Shown piece after piece: positions 7,615-15,909 of a stretch of DNA of 64,000 nucleotides. Both the position numbers and the translations under genes were made by a program. Every line of letters begins with the position of its first letter. The first letter of the stretch is position 1. Origin of the DNA: Erythrobacter sp. F6033 (GTDB lineage Bacteria > Pseudomonadota > Alphaproteobacteria > Sphingomonadales > Sphingomonadaceae); NCBI RefSeq assembly GCF_023016005.1, contig NZ_JALKAZ010000002.1, forward strand, positions 372,001-436,000, read 5' to 3'. A model generated the notes under the pieces. The model was not told where the DNA came from. It did not search any database and saw only the letters and a list, made by a program, of their open reading frames with translations.

Positions 7615-9330
7615 TTGGATCACGCACGTGACATCTCAGATGGCAACGCCGAACAGCAGGAAGAGCTGTTCGAGGCCGATCAGGATGCGCCTGAAACACC
7701 GAAGCTGGATGCGGCTACAATTGCTGGACTCGCGCACTACGTCGAGAATGCGGATAGGCCTGAGAGCACTTCCAAGCTGGGTGCGATGAAACAGAAGTTC
7801 CTTTCTGGTTCGGGCGGGTTCGCTGAGCGATATGACGGGTGGAAACGTTCCGCCAATGATTGGCTCGACACGGTCGATCTAGCGCCTGATCTTGCCGAAG
7901 ATATTGGAAGCCGCCGGTGGTTCCGCGGGCTCGGCACTATGATTGGGCTGGGTGCGGTCGCGCTTATGTTTTGGCCCAGTATTGAGCCGCTTGAGGCGCG
8001 CACTGCGATGCCTGAAAGCGAAGAGATTCGAGACGAGTTTCGCAGCCAAATGATTATGCCGCTGGCGCTTGGCGCTGATAGCGGCCGCCGGATGGGCCCG
8101 ACGGCTACGGTTATTCCGCTGGCTAGCGCACCGGAGCGGCCCCAGATTACACTGTTGGCAACGCTTGCTCCGGGCGACAGCTTTGCGAGCATGCTGCGCC
8201 GGGCCGGGGTTTCGGCCACAGATATTGGTCAAGTCAGCGCTCTGGTCGGTCAGGCGATGCCGCTTTCAGAAATCGAGCCGGGCACGCAAATGGACATTGT
8301 TTTGGGTCGCCGCTCCGAGGCAGGTGAGGCGCGTCCGCTGGATACTCTGAAGTTCCGCGCCCGTTTCGATCTTGAACTTGAAGTCGCCCGCCAGTCCGCA
8401 ACCGAGCAATCGTCAGAAGGTGGCCTTCTTGCACTTCAGAAAAACGTGATCCGGGTCGATGATACGCCTTTGCGGATCCGCGGCCAGGTCGGCTCCAGCC
8501 TTTACCGATCGATGCGCGCTGCTGGCGTACCCGCCAGCGCCGTGCAGGATTACATCAAGACACTCGACGATCAGATCGACATGGATCGCCAAGTCCGTTC
8601 GACCGACGAATTCGATATCGTGTTGGCCTATCGCCGCGCTGCGACAGGTGAGCGCCAAGCAGGCCAATTGCTCTATGCGGGTATTGACCGGGATGGCACG
8701 CCGAAAACGCAGCTGATGCGTTGGGGAGACCAAGGTCGCTTTTTCGAGGCATCCGGAGTGGGTGAGCAGCGCAATGGCTTGGTTGCTCCCGTGCCAGGAC
8801 CGGTATCATCGCGATACGGCATGCGCCGTCACCCAATCCTTGGCTATCGCCGGATGCATGCGGGCCTTGATTTCCGCGCGCGCCGCGGAACCCCTATCGT
8901 TGCGGTGACCGATGGCACGGTTACATCGGCAGGGCGTGCCGGCGGTTGCGGGATTGCCGTAAAGCTCAAACATGGCGGCAACCTCTCAACCAGATATTGC
9001 CATATGAGCCGGATGTCGGTGCGCAGCGGTCAACAAGTCCGGCGCGGTCAGGTGATCGGCTATGTTGGCTCGACGGGCCTCTCGACCGGGCCCCATCTTC
9101 ACTACGAAATGTATCGCGGTGGGCGCTCGATTAACCCGGCCAGCGTCAAGTTCGTCACTCGAGCGCAGCTTTCGGGCACTGAACTGATCGATTTCAAACG
9201 CCAGCTGATCAAGCTGAAAGACATCGAGGTAGGGGCCGCTCTTGCCGACCTTGAAGCGCTACCGACCGAAGTTGAAGAACCCGAGCGCGAGATCGAAAAA
9301 ATCGACTTGGCGGCGAGCTACGATAACTAG
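7615..9330 (+). CDS. Membrane-anchored M23 family metallopeptidase
   Basis: A 571-residue protein. A soluble N-terminal segment of about 105 residues is followed by one membrane helix (LGTMIGLGAVALMFW), a periplasmic region with LysM/OapA-like features, and a C-terminal LytM domain at about residues 395-505. The zinc-site residues are intact: HPILGYRRMHAGLDF with its His and Asp, and the GPHLHYE motif. It should therefore be an active peptidoglycan endopeptidase. Translation appears to start at TTG 7615, with GAGG about eight bases upstream; no ATG gives the conserved N-terminus. It is monocistronic and divergent from the helicase. The long cytoplasmic N-terminus is unusual for secreted M23 enzymes. 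Confidence 0.9.
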   Translation: MDHARDISDGNAEQQEELFEADQDAPETPKLDAATIAGLAHYVENADRPESTSKLGAMKQKFLSGSGGFAERYDGWKRSANDWLDTVDLAPDLAEDIGSRRWFRGLGTMIGLGAVALMFWPSIEPLEARTAMPESEEIRDEFRSQMIMPLALGADSGRRMGPTATVIPLASAPERPQITLLATLAPGDSFASMLRRAGVSATDIGQVSALVGQAMPLSEIEPGTQMDIVLGRRSEAGEARPLDTLKFRARFDLELEVARQSATEQSSEGGLLALQKNVIRVDDTPLRIRGQVGSSLYRSMRAAGVPASAVQDYIKTLDDQIDMDRQVRSTDEFDIVLAYRRAATGERQAGQLLYAGIDRDGTPKTQLMRWGDQGRFFEASGVGEQRNGLVAPVPGPVSSRYGMRRHPILGYRRMHAGLDFRARRGTPIVAVTDGTVTSAGRAGGCGIAVKLKHGGNLSTRYCHMSRMSVRSGQQVRRGQVIGYVGSTGLSTGPHLHYEMYRGGRSINPASVKFVTRAQLSGTELIDFKRQLIKLKDIEVGAALADLEALPTEVEEPEREIEKIDLAASYDN

Positions 9331-9393
9331 GCTGCATCGCTTACCTTTCTTGGCATTGCGGCGTCGCTGCAATTGCGGCTACACCTCGCGGCC

Positions 9394-10389
9394 ATGACGG
9401 GAAAGTATCCAAATACGAGACTGCGCCGTACGCGCGCCAATGGCTGGAGCCGCGCGCTTCACCGTGAAACACTTCTCACGCCAACCGACCTTATCTGGCC
9501 GCTATTTGTCACCGAAGGCAATGGCGTCGAAGATCCGGTTGCAACGCTGCCCGGTGTTTCGCGGTGGTCGGTTGACGGAATCGTGGCGCGCGCGAAAGAA
9601 GCGGTTGATCTTGGCATCCCGGTAATCGCTCTTTTCCCGAACACTCTGAGGGAAAAGCGCAGCGATCAGGGGGAAGAGGCGCACAATCCCGACAATCTGA
9701 TGTGCCGCGCGATCAAGGCGATCAAGGATGCCTGCGGCGATGATATCGGTGTGCTGACCGACGTTGCGCTCGATCCCTACACCAGCCATGGGCAAGACGG
9801 TTTGCTGAATGACGCAGGCTATGTCGTCAACGATGACACCGTCGCCGCGCTGGTCGATCAGGCGATCAATCAGGCCGAAGCAGGCGCCGATATTATTGCT
9901 CCGTCAGATATGATGGATGGCCGCATCCACGCCATCCGGATGGCCCTAGAAATGGGCAATCATCACAATGTCCAGATTATGAGTTACGCCGCCAAATATG
10001 CCAGCGCGTTTTACGGCCCGTTCCGCGATGCGGTGGGATCGGGCGGCTTGCTGAAAGGTGACAAGAAAACCTATCAGATGGACCCGGCCAATTCGGACGA
10101 AGCACTGCGCGAAGTCGAGATGGATATTGCCGAAGGCGCGGACAGCGTCATGGTGAAGCCCGGCCTTGCCTATCTCGACATTATTTACCGTGCGAAACAG
10201 CAATTCGGCGTGCCTGTTTTCGCCTATCAGGTGAGCGGCGAATACGCGATGATCGAGGCGGCTCAGGCGGCTGGCATAGGAGACCGTGACGCGCTTTTGA
10301 TGGAGAAATTGATCGCGTTCAAACGCGCCGGTTGCTCCGGCGTTCTGACCTATCACGCGCCGGCTGCTGCGCGCATTTTGAATGGCTGA
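9394..10389 (+). CDS. hemB: Porphobilinogen synthase (delta-aminolevulinic acid dehydratase)
   Basis: A 331-residue HemB that condenses two 5-aminolevulinates to porphobilinogen in tetrapyrrole synthesis. The active-site lysine segments are visible as YAAKYASAFYGPFRDA and MVKPGLAYLD. The metal-site region reads DVALDPYTSHGQDG and lacks the zinc-binding cysteine triad, so this should be the magnesium/allosteric type, as is usual in alphaproteobacteria. The ATG at 9394 (MTGKYPNTRLRR) is chosen over an in-frame TTG seven codons earlier. The 3' end overlaps the next gene by eight bases, suggesting translational coupling. Confidence 0.97.
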   Translation: MTGKYPNTRLRRTRANGWSRALHRETLLTPTDLIWPLFVTEGNGVEDPVATLPGVSRWSVDGIVARAKEAVDLGIPVIALFPNTLREKRSDQGEEAHNPDNLMCRAIKAIKDACGDDIGVLTDVALDPYTSHGQDGLLNDAGYVVNDDTVAALVDQAINQAEAGADIIAPSDMMDGRIHAIRMALEMGNHHNVQIMSYAAKYASAFYGPFRDAVGSGGLLKGDKKTYQMDPANSDEALREVEMDIAEGADSVMVKPGLAYLDIIYRAKQQFGVPVFAYQVSGEYAMIEAAQAAGIGDRDALLMEKLIAFKRAGCSGVLTYHAPAAARILNG

Positions 10390-10954
10390 ATTCCGCCACG
10401 AGACGGAGCGTTTGATCCTGCGCGATTGGCGTGATGAGGATTGGGCGCCGTTCTGGAAGCACCTCAACACGCCCAATGTCATGCGGCATCTTGGCGGGCT
10501 GGCCGATGAAGCGACCCGCAAAAGCGCGCAGGAGCGTTTACTCAAATATAACAGCGATGCCGGCCACACATTCTGGGTGGTCGAGCGCAAATCGGACGGC
10601 GGACATTTGTCCGGCGAAATCCTTGGCTTTTGCGGGTTGAAGCGTTGCAACGAACCCGAGGGCCCGATTGGCGATATGGAGGCCGGATGGCGCCTTCGCG
10701 AAGATGCCTGGGGCCATGGTTATGCCAAAGAAGCGGCGCAGGCTTCGCTCGCTCTGGCCTTTAAACGTTTTAATGCGCCGCATGTCATTGCTTTGACTGT
10801 CGAAGAAAACGTTCCAAGCTGGGGCCTGATGATCAAGCTCGGCATGACACGGCGCAGCGATCTGGATTTCCCCGATAGTGTCAGCTGGGCGAAGGGCGAA
10901 ACCATCATCGTGTACCGGATTGAACGCGGCGAATGGGATGCGCTGAATGGGTGA
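10382..10954 (+). CDS. GNAT acetyltransferase (RimJ/RimL type), first copy
   Basis: A 190-residue GNAT protein beginning with ETERLILRDWRDEDW, a hallmark of the RimJ/RimL group. The acetyl-CoA loop is WRLREDAWGHGYAKEA near residue 100, followed by the ALTVEENVPSWGLMIKLGM segment. The family acetylates N-termini or small molecules; the substrate is unknown. The start lies inside the end of hemB (eight-base overlap), and its own end overlaps the next gene by eight bases (ATGGGTGA). With the following gene it forms a pair of tandem paralogues. Confidence 0.9.
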   Translation: MAEFRHETERLILRDWRDEDWAPFWKHLNTPNVMRHLGGLADEATRKSAQERLLKYNSDAGHTFWVVERKSDGGHLSGEILGFCGLKRCNEPEGPIGDMEAGWRLREDAWGHGYAKEAAQASLALAFKRFNAPHVIALTVEENVPSWGLMIKLGMTRRSDLDFPDSVSWAKGETIIVYRIERGEWDALNG

Positions 10955-11504
10955 TCTGGTGTTTGAAACGGATCGCTTGATCCTGCGCAAGATCAGCGAA
11001 GGTGATGCTGTGTTGCAAGACCGTTTCCTGAACACGCCCGCCGTGATGGAGCATCTGGGCGGAGTGATCGAACTGCACGAGATCGAGGCGAAGCATGCCA
11101 AAAGTATGGGCTGGTTCGCCCGCGAAGGCTTCGGCTTTATGATGATGATAGAGAAGGCGACGGGCGATCTGGTGGGCCATTGCGGGATGAAGCGGGTCGA
11201 CAATCCGCTCGCGCCAAATGTCGGAGACTACGAGATTGGTTGGCTGGTGCGCGAGGATCGCTGGCGGCGCGGATACGCGCATGAGGCCATGCGCGCTGTT
11301 CTCGATTGGGCATTTACGTCCATCGGTGCGCCGCATGTCGTTGCGCTGACAAGTGACGCCAATGTTGGCAGCTGGAAACTGATGGAAAAGCTCGGGATGG
11401 AGCGCCGCAAAGACCTCGACTTTTCCGATCCGGCCTATCCGCCCGAAGACAATCCAGCGATTCAATATTCGCTCACCAAAGAGCAATGGGAGACAACCCG
11501 ATGA
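10947..11504 (+). CDS. GNAT acetyltransferase (RimJ/RimL type), second copy
   Basis: A 185-residue GNAT protein similar in plan to the gene just upstream: FETDRLILRKISEGD at the N-terminus, the acetyl-CoA loop WLVREDRWRRGYAHEAM near residue 95, and ALTSDANVGSWKLMEKLGM. The two share layout and many residues, suggesting an old tandem duplication with divergence at the substrate side. Eight-base overlap with the upstream gene and four-base overlap (ATGA) with the carbonic anhydrase gene point to one coupled transcript with hemB. The substrate is unknown. Confidence 0.9.
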   Translation: MGDLVFETDRLILRKISEGDAVLQDRFLNTPAVMEHLGGVIELHEIEAKHAKSMGWFAREGFGFMMMIEKATGDLVGHCGMKRVDNPLAPNVGDYEIGWLVREDRWRRGYAHEAMRAVLDWAFTSIGAPHVVALTSDANVGSWKLMEKLGMERRKDLDFSDPAYPPEDNPAIQYSLTKEQWETTR

Positions 11505-12079
11505 CCATGACCGATCCGCGATTTCCGGGCGCGAATATCATTTCGATCCACGGCAAGACGCCGAAAATTCACGATACTGCCTTTATCGCGCCGGGATCGA
11601 CGATCATCGGCGATGTGGAGATCGGAGCGGGTAGTTCGATCTGGTACAATTGCGTGGTGCGCGCCGATGTCTTCACCATTCGCATTGGCGAACGCAGCAA
11701 TGTTCAGGATGGCAGCGTCCTGCATTGCGATCCGCCGCGCCCCGGCGATGAAGAAGGCTCTCCGCTGATCATCGGCGACGATGTTCTGATCGGGCATATG
11801 GCGATGGTGCATGGCTGCACGATCCATAATCGCGGTTTTGTCGGCCTCGGCGCGATTGCGATGAACAAATCGGTGATAGGCAGCGATGCGATGCTGGCGG
11901 CGGGCGCGATGCTGACCGAGCGCAAGATTATGGGTGAGCGTGAGCTATGGGCGGGCCGTCCGGCCAAGCGTCTGAAGGAACTAGGCGAGGGCGCGATTAT
12001 GGGCATGAAAGTCGGCACCGCGCACTATGCCGAAAATGCCAAACACCATGCCGAGGCGGTGCGAAAAGCGATGGAATAA
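11501..12079 (+). CDS. Gamma-class carbonic anhydrase family protein
   Basis: A 192-residue left-handed beta-helix protein with regular hexapeptide repeats, including DTAFIAPGSTIIGDVEIG and SSIWYNCVVRADV. The zinc-ligand histidines expected in this family are seen in HCD near residue 80 and in IGHMAMVHGCTI near 95-105. Family members hydrate CO2 or serve as structural or ferripyochelin-binding-like proteins; activity is not proven by sequence. The ATG at 11501 overlaps the preceding stop as ATGA and has GGGAGA 6-12 bases upstream, so it is preferred over the ATG at 11486. A repeat-rich spacer starts two bases after its stop. Confidence 0.9.
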   Translation: MTMTDPRFPGANIISIHGKTPKIHDTAFIAPGSTIIGDVEIGAGSSIWYNCVVRADVFTIRIGERSNVQDGSVLHCDPPRPGDEEGSPLIIGDDVLIGHMAMVHGCTIHNRGFVGLGAIAMNKSVIGSDAMLAAGAMLTERKIMGERELWAGRPAKRLKELGEGAIMGMKVGTAHYAENAKHHAEAVRKAME

Positions 12080-12080
12080 A

Positions 12081-12127
12081 TGTAGGACACACATGACAAA
12101 TCGCCGATCTGTCATGCGGTGCCTACA
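12081..12127. repeat. 47-bp imperfect palindrome after the carbonic anhydrase gene
   Basis: Arms at 12081-12098 and 12110-12127 match at 14 of 18 positions, with the outer six (TGTAGG) and inner six (ATGACA) identical. A third, direct copy of the same 18-mer lies at 12161-12178. It is not followed by a T-run, so it is not a normal terminator. It resembles leftover ends of an insertion sequence, but no transposase is recognisable. Confidence 0.55.
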
Positions 12128-12160
12128 GGGCCAAATCATTGAAATTCAATGGAACCTGCG

Positions 12161-12178
12161 TGTAGGATACAGGTGACA
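12161..12178 (+). repeat. Third copy of the 18-bp repeat
   Basis: This sequence (TGTAGGATACAGGTGACA) matches the left arm at 12081-12098 in most positions and has the same orientation. A short 6+6 palindrome sits between the copies (12138-12150). The stretch from here to 12264 contains no gene that I can support. Confidence 0.5.
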
Positions 12179-12264
12179 ACTTCCCAACTTTATGGCGAGA
12201 TCGACGATGTCAAAGAGCACCGTCGATCTTGCATTTTCGTGCCGAGTAGGAAAGCGCGCCTGCC

Positions 12265-12777
12265 TCAACCCGGCATTTTCGAGACGTGTTTCATCATGTG
12301 CGGCATGAAATCGATTTTGCCGATGTCCAGCCCTTCCATCCGCAAAATCGCATAGGCCGTGGTGAGGTGGAAATAGAAGTTCGTCAGCGACCAGTCCTGC
12401 ACATATTGCTCGGCTGTCAGCGTGAATTGCATGCCGTTCGGTAGATCTACCACAAGTGTCTCGTCCGCCGGAACCAGCTCTGATGCGTCAATGCTGTCGA
12501 GCAACGCTTTCGTCTCTTCGATGGCAGCCTGCGCGCCCGCGATCGTCGTTTCATTGTCATCGCGTGATGCAAATTCGCGTTTCGTCAGACGGGGCAAAGC
12601 TTCGCCTGGAAGGTTTGCGACAAAGCGGATTTGCGTCGCCAATGGATGCATGTCGTCGGCCAGCTTGGATTCGAGCAGCGCATCACCTTTCGGATGCGCA
12701 GCGGCCTTGGCCAGCAGGCCCGACATTGTGTCGAGGCGCGAACGGTAAACGGCGATGGATTGATCGTAGAGTGTCAT
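12265..12777 (-). CDS. DUF1993 domain-containing protein
   Basis: A 170-residue protein matching the DUF1993 family, which has a four-helix DinB-like architecture: MTLYDQSIAVYRSRLDTMSG at the start, SKLADDMHPLATQIRFV near residue 40, and a C-terminal FYFHLTTAYAILRMEGLDIG. Function is unknown; a DinB-like fold would suggest a metal- or thiol-linked role, but this is inference. The ATG at 12777 has AAGGGAG about eight bases upstream, so the longer in-frame start is rejected. It lies downstream of the DNA ligase gene on the same strand but has its own ribosome-binding site. Confidence 0.85.
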   Translation of the reverse strand: MTLYDQSIAVYRSRLDTMSGLLAKAAAHPKGDALLESKLADDMHPLATQIRFVANLPGEALPRLTKREFASRDDNETTIAGAQAAIEETKALLDSIDASELVPADETLVVDLPNGMQFTLTAEQYVQDWSLTNFYFHLTTAYAILRMEGLDIGKIDFMPHMMKHVSKMPG

Positions 12778-12826
12778 GTGATTTCTCCCTTTCCGCCGAA
12801 ATAGCAATTCCGTTGCAAATTACAAC

Positions 12827-14422
12827 TTAATCTCTGATGAGCGACCGCAAGACCTCGATCCGGTCTGCCTCATGCACCGGCTTGTCCCATCGGATGCGGT
12901 GGATGCGGGGGAAACGCATCGCGAGGCCGCTTTTGTGGCGCTTTGATGTGTGGACGCTGTCGAAGGCCACTTCGAATACTAACGTCCGTTCCACTTCGCG
13001 CACCGGGCCAAAGCGGTTTAGCGTCGTCTGGCGCACCAGCTTGTCGAGCTTCTTCAACTCCGCATCGGTAAAGCCGGAATAGGCCTTTCCAACCGGCAGC
13101 AGTTCGGCGCCCGCATCGGGATCACCATCCCAGCACCCGAATGTGTAGTCCGAGTAGAAACTGGAGCGCCTGCCGCTGCCGCGCTGCGCATACATCATCA
13201 CGCAATCGATCAGCAGCGGATCGCGTTTCCATTTGTACCAGTACCCGACCTTGCGACCTGCGATGTAGGGGCTGTCGCGGCGCTTGAGCATAAGGCCTTC
13301 GATCGCATCATCGCGGGCGCCTTCACGAATTTCGGCAAGGTGCGCGAAGTCGCGTGCTTCGACTATGGCCGAGATATCGAAGTGATTTTCCGGTAGGCGC
13401 GGCATGAGCGCTTCGAGCGCATTGCGGCGCCCGCCCCATGGCTGTTCTCGCAGATCCTCGCCCTCGACAATCATAGCATCATAGAGCCGCACAAAGGCCG
13501 GCGCTTCGGCGAGCATTTTCTTCGACACGGTTTTGCGGCCAAGCCTTTGCTGAAGCGCGTTGAAACTGGCCGCGCCGCCTGCTTCGCCGCCTTGAGAGGT
13601 TCCGCGGACAAGCAACTCGCCATCGAGCACTGCGTCCATTGGCAGCACATCGAGCAGTTCGGGGAAGGTTGCGGAGATATCGTCGCCGCTGCGGGAATAG
13701 AGCCGCGTTTCCCCTGCAACTTGCACCAGCTGAACGCGGATACCGTCCCATTTCCACTCTGCGGCATATTCCGCCAGATCGACCTCGGTCTCTTCGAGCG
13801 GATGGGCCAGCATAAACGGCCGGAATAGTGGGCGGTTTGAAACGTCCGGCGGATCGGCGCCATCGGCGGCCCAGGCGAACAACTCCGGATAGGGCGGTTC
13901 CAAAGCGTGCCAGTATTCTTCCACTTCATCGACTGACACATCAAACGCCTGCGCGAATGCAGTCTTTGCCAACCGTGCAGAAACACCGATCCGCATTCCT
14001 CCGGTCGCAAGCTTGATCAGGGCAAACCGGCCATTGGGATCAAGCTGGTCCAGAAGTTTGGGCAGTTCTTGCGAGGCCGTGTTCCGGTTCATCGCGGCCA
14101 GCATGTCGACCGTTTGTGCAACGCTTGGCTCCTCGCCCGTGGGTTGCTGCGGACCCGGCCAAAGCAAGCTGGCGGTTTCCGCAGTGTCACCCACGAAATC
14201 GCGGCTAAGCGTCCACAAAACGGGATCAACGCGGTCTTTCATCAGATTTCGGATGGTCGAGGATTTGACCGCGGGAAAATCAAGCTCGCCCGTAATCGCC
14301 GCCAATGCGTAGCCGCGATCGGGATCGGGCGTCTCGCGCAGATATTCCGCGATCAAAGCCAGCTTTCGATTGCGGCTGGTGGTGTAGACGAGCGTGTCGA
14401 GCAAGGCTGCGAAACGGATCAT
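12827..14422 (-). CDS. ATP-dependent DNA ligase (ligase-associated DNA damage response type)
   Basis: A 531-residue ligase. The N-terminal half (to about residue 200) is the helical DNA-binding domain. The nucleotidyltransferase core has the active-site motif EWKWDGIR near residue 225, where Lys takes AMP, followed by RLYSRSGDDISATFPE, EGLMLKRRDSPY and the YWYKWKRD motif. The C-terminal OB domain ends in FPRIHRIRWDKP. It seals nicks using ATP. With the MBL-fold exonuclease at 14840-15871, it forms the known ligase-associated DNA damage response pair. The helicase and phosphoesterase that often accompany these two are not adjacent here. Confidence 0.93.
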   Translation of the reverse strand: MIRFAALLDTLVYTTSRNRKLALIAEYLRETPDPDRGYALAAITGELDFPAVKSSTIRNLMKDRVDPVLWTLSRDFVGDTAETASLLWPGPQQPTGEEPSVAQTVDMLAAMNRNTASQELPKLLDQLDPNGRFALIKLATGGMRIGVSARLAKTAFAQAFDVSVDEVEEYWHALEPPYPELFAWAADGADPPDVSNRPLFRPFMLAHPLEETEVDLAEYAAEWKWDGIRVQLVQVAGETRLYSRSGDDISATFPELLDVLPMDAVLDGELLVRGTSQGGEAGGAASFNALQQRLGRKTVSKKMLAEAPAFVRLYDAMIVEGEDLREQPWGGRRNALEALMPRLPENHFDISAIVEARDFAHLAEIREGARDDAIEGLMLKRRDSPYIAGRKVGYWYKWKRDPLLIDCVMMYAQRGSGRRSSFYSDYTFGCWDGDPDAGAELLPVGKAYSGFTDAELKKLDKLVRQTTLNRFGPVREVERTLVFEVAFDSVHTSKRHKSGLAMRFPRIHRIRWDKPVHEADRIEVLRSLIRD

Positions 14423-14511
14423 GACTTGCCCGTGCTTGCTTCATCGCGCAGACATGAAGGCGCTCTAAAGCCAGCGCACTGTTTCAAGATACCAAAGAAG
14501 GAAGTCCCTCG

Positions 14512-14814
14512 ATGAAAGCCCCATTGCTCGCCGCCGCCCTGACACTCGGCCTGACCGTAAGCCCTGCGATGATGACTGCCGCCTCCGCTCAGGAAAAGGC
14601 CGCATCGTTCTCTACCGATACGCCGATTGAGCAGCTTGTCGCCGATAAGCGTGCCAAGACTGTGCTCGACAAGCATATTCCGAACCTCGACAAGCATCCT
14701 GCCTATGGCCAGTTTAAAACGATGAGCCTGAATGCGGTTGCCCCGTTCTCGCAAGGTGCGATCACGCCGGAAATGCTGGCCAATATCCAGAAAGACCTTG
14801 CCGCGATCAAATGA
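14512..14814 (+). CDS. Small secreted protein of unknown function
   Basis: A 100-residue protein with a clear Sec signal peptide: MKAPLLAAALTLGLTVSPAM, with probable cleavage after ASA near residue 26. The mature part is a small, mostly helical domain with KRAKTVLDKHIPNLDKHPAYGQFKTM, ending with DLAAIK. It has no cysteines in the mature part. A good ribosome-binding site (AAGGAAG) precedes ATG 14512. It lies on the opposite strand between the DNA ligase and exonuclease genes, so it interrupts that operon. I do not recognise a named family. Confidence 0.8.
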   Translation: MKAPLLAAALTLGLTVSPAMMTAASAQEKAASFSTDTPIEQLVADKRAKTVLDKHIPNLDKHPAYGQFKTMSLNAVAPFSQGAITPEMLANIQKDLAAIK

Positions 14815-14839
14815 TCCGGCGGCGGAGCGGGGAGGGTGA

Positions 14840-15871
14840 TCAGTCATCCTCTTCCTCCCGCCCGACCAGAGCCAGTGCGCGCGCTTTGCGCTGGCCAAGC
14901 TCGCACCAACGCAGCAGCGCTTCCTCGCGGCCATGGGTGATCCACGTCTCTTGCGGATTCACCTCCTCGATTGTTCGCGTCAACTCGTTCCAGTCGGCAT
15001 GGTCTGAAATGATCAACGGCAATTCGACACCGCGTTGACGCGCTCTGCCGCGCACCCGCATCCACCCGCTCGCCATGGCGGTGATGGGATCGGGCAGACG
15101 GCGTGACCATGTGGTGTTCATCGCGCTGGGCGGCGCGACAATGATGTGCCCGCGCATATCGTCCTTCGCGGCATCGCTGACGAGCCGCAATTCGCCCAGA
15201 TCAACGCTGTGCTCTTCATAGAGGCGGCACATCTTTTCCATCGCGCCGTGGAGATAGATCGGCTGGTGGTGCCCCGCCGCGCGGAGCTCCGCGATCACAC
15301 GCTGCGCTTTGCCCAAAGCATATGCGCCCACCAAGACCGAGCCATCCGCGCTTTGCTCCAATGCTCCGGTCAGCTTCGCCATTTCATCTGCAATCGGCGG
15401 GTGCGTGAACACGGGCAGGCCAAATGTCGCCTCGGTGATGAAGATGTCGCACGGGGTCACTTCGAACGGAGCGCAGGTCGGGTCGGCGCGGCGTTTGTAG
15501 TCGCCGGTTATGACGACCCTCTCGCCCGCATGTTCCAGCAGGATTTGAGCCGAACCCAGCACATGCCCAGCGGGAATGAAGGTCGCATCGACCCCGCCTT
15601 TCAGTCGGATCGTTTCGCCATAAGCGCACGGCACAGCTTTGGATGGAATTTCACCAGTCCCGTCCTCCGCGCCGGTTTTGTAGCGCAGCTCCATGATCGC
15701 AAGCGTTTCCGGCGTGGCAATCGTCTCGCCATGTCCGCCGCGCGCGTGATCTGCATGGCCATGGGTGACAAGCGCCCGATCCACCGCGCGGCCCGGATCA
15801 ATCCACACATCGGCAGGCACAATATGCACGCCCCACGGTTCGGGGCGGATCCATGAGAATGGCGCGGTCAT
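14840..15871 (-). CDS. Ligase-associated DNA exonuclease (MBL fold)
   Basis: A 343-residue metallo-beta-lactamase-fold protein. The metal-binding motif is THGHADHARGGHG near residue 40, with further ligands in PAGHVLGSAQ near 100 and TGDYKRRADP near 125. It also shows the beta-CASP-like region with VLVGAYALGKAQR and, near the C-terminus, SDHADWNELTRTI. This is the SNM1-like 3' exonuclease found next to ATP-dependent DNA ligases, thought to trim ends before ligation. The ATG at 15871 gives the family N-terminus TAPFSWIRPEPWGVHI. It ends about 25 bases from the small secreted-protein gene on the other strand. Confidence 0.9.
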   Translation of the reverse strand: MTAPFSWIRPEPWGVHIVPADVWIDPGRAVDRALVTHGHADHARGGHGETIATPETLAIMELRYKTGAEDGTGEIPSKAVPCAYGETIRLKGGVDATFIPAGHVLGSAQILLEHAGERVVITGDYKRRADPTCAPFEVTPCDIFITEATFGLPVFTHPPIADEMAKLTGALEQSADGSVLVGAYALGKAQRVIAELRAAGHHQPIYLHGAMEKMCRLYEEHSVDLGELRLVSDAAKDDMRGHIIVAPPSAMNTTWSRRLPDPITAMASGWMRVRGRARQRGVELPLIISDHADWNELTRTIEEVNPQETWITHGREEALLRWCELGQRKARALALVGREEEDD

Positions 15872-15909
15872 AATGAGAGAACCGGGAAAGCGCCCAATCC
15901 GTTCCGCAA

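Noticed and set aside
12149..12355. Short open frame of 68 codons after the repeat cluster, possibly a transposase relic
   Set aside because: It runs into the DUF1993 gene on the other strand and shows no transposase motif, so it is not called.
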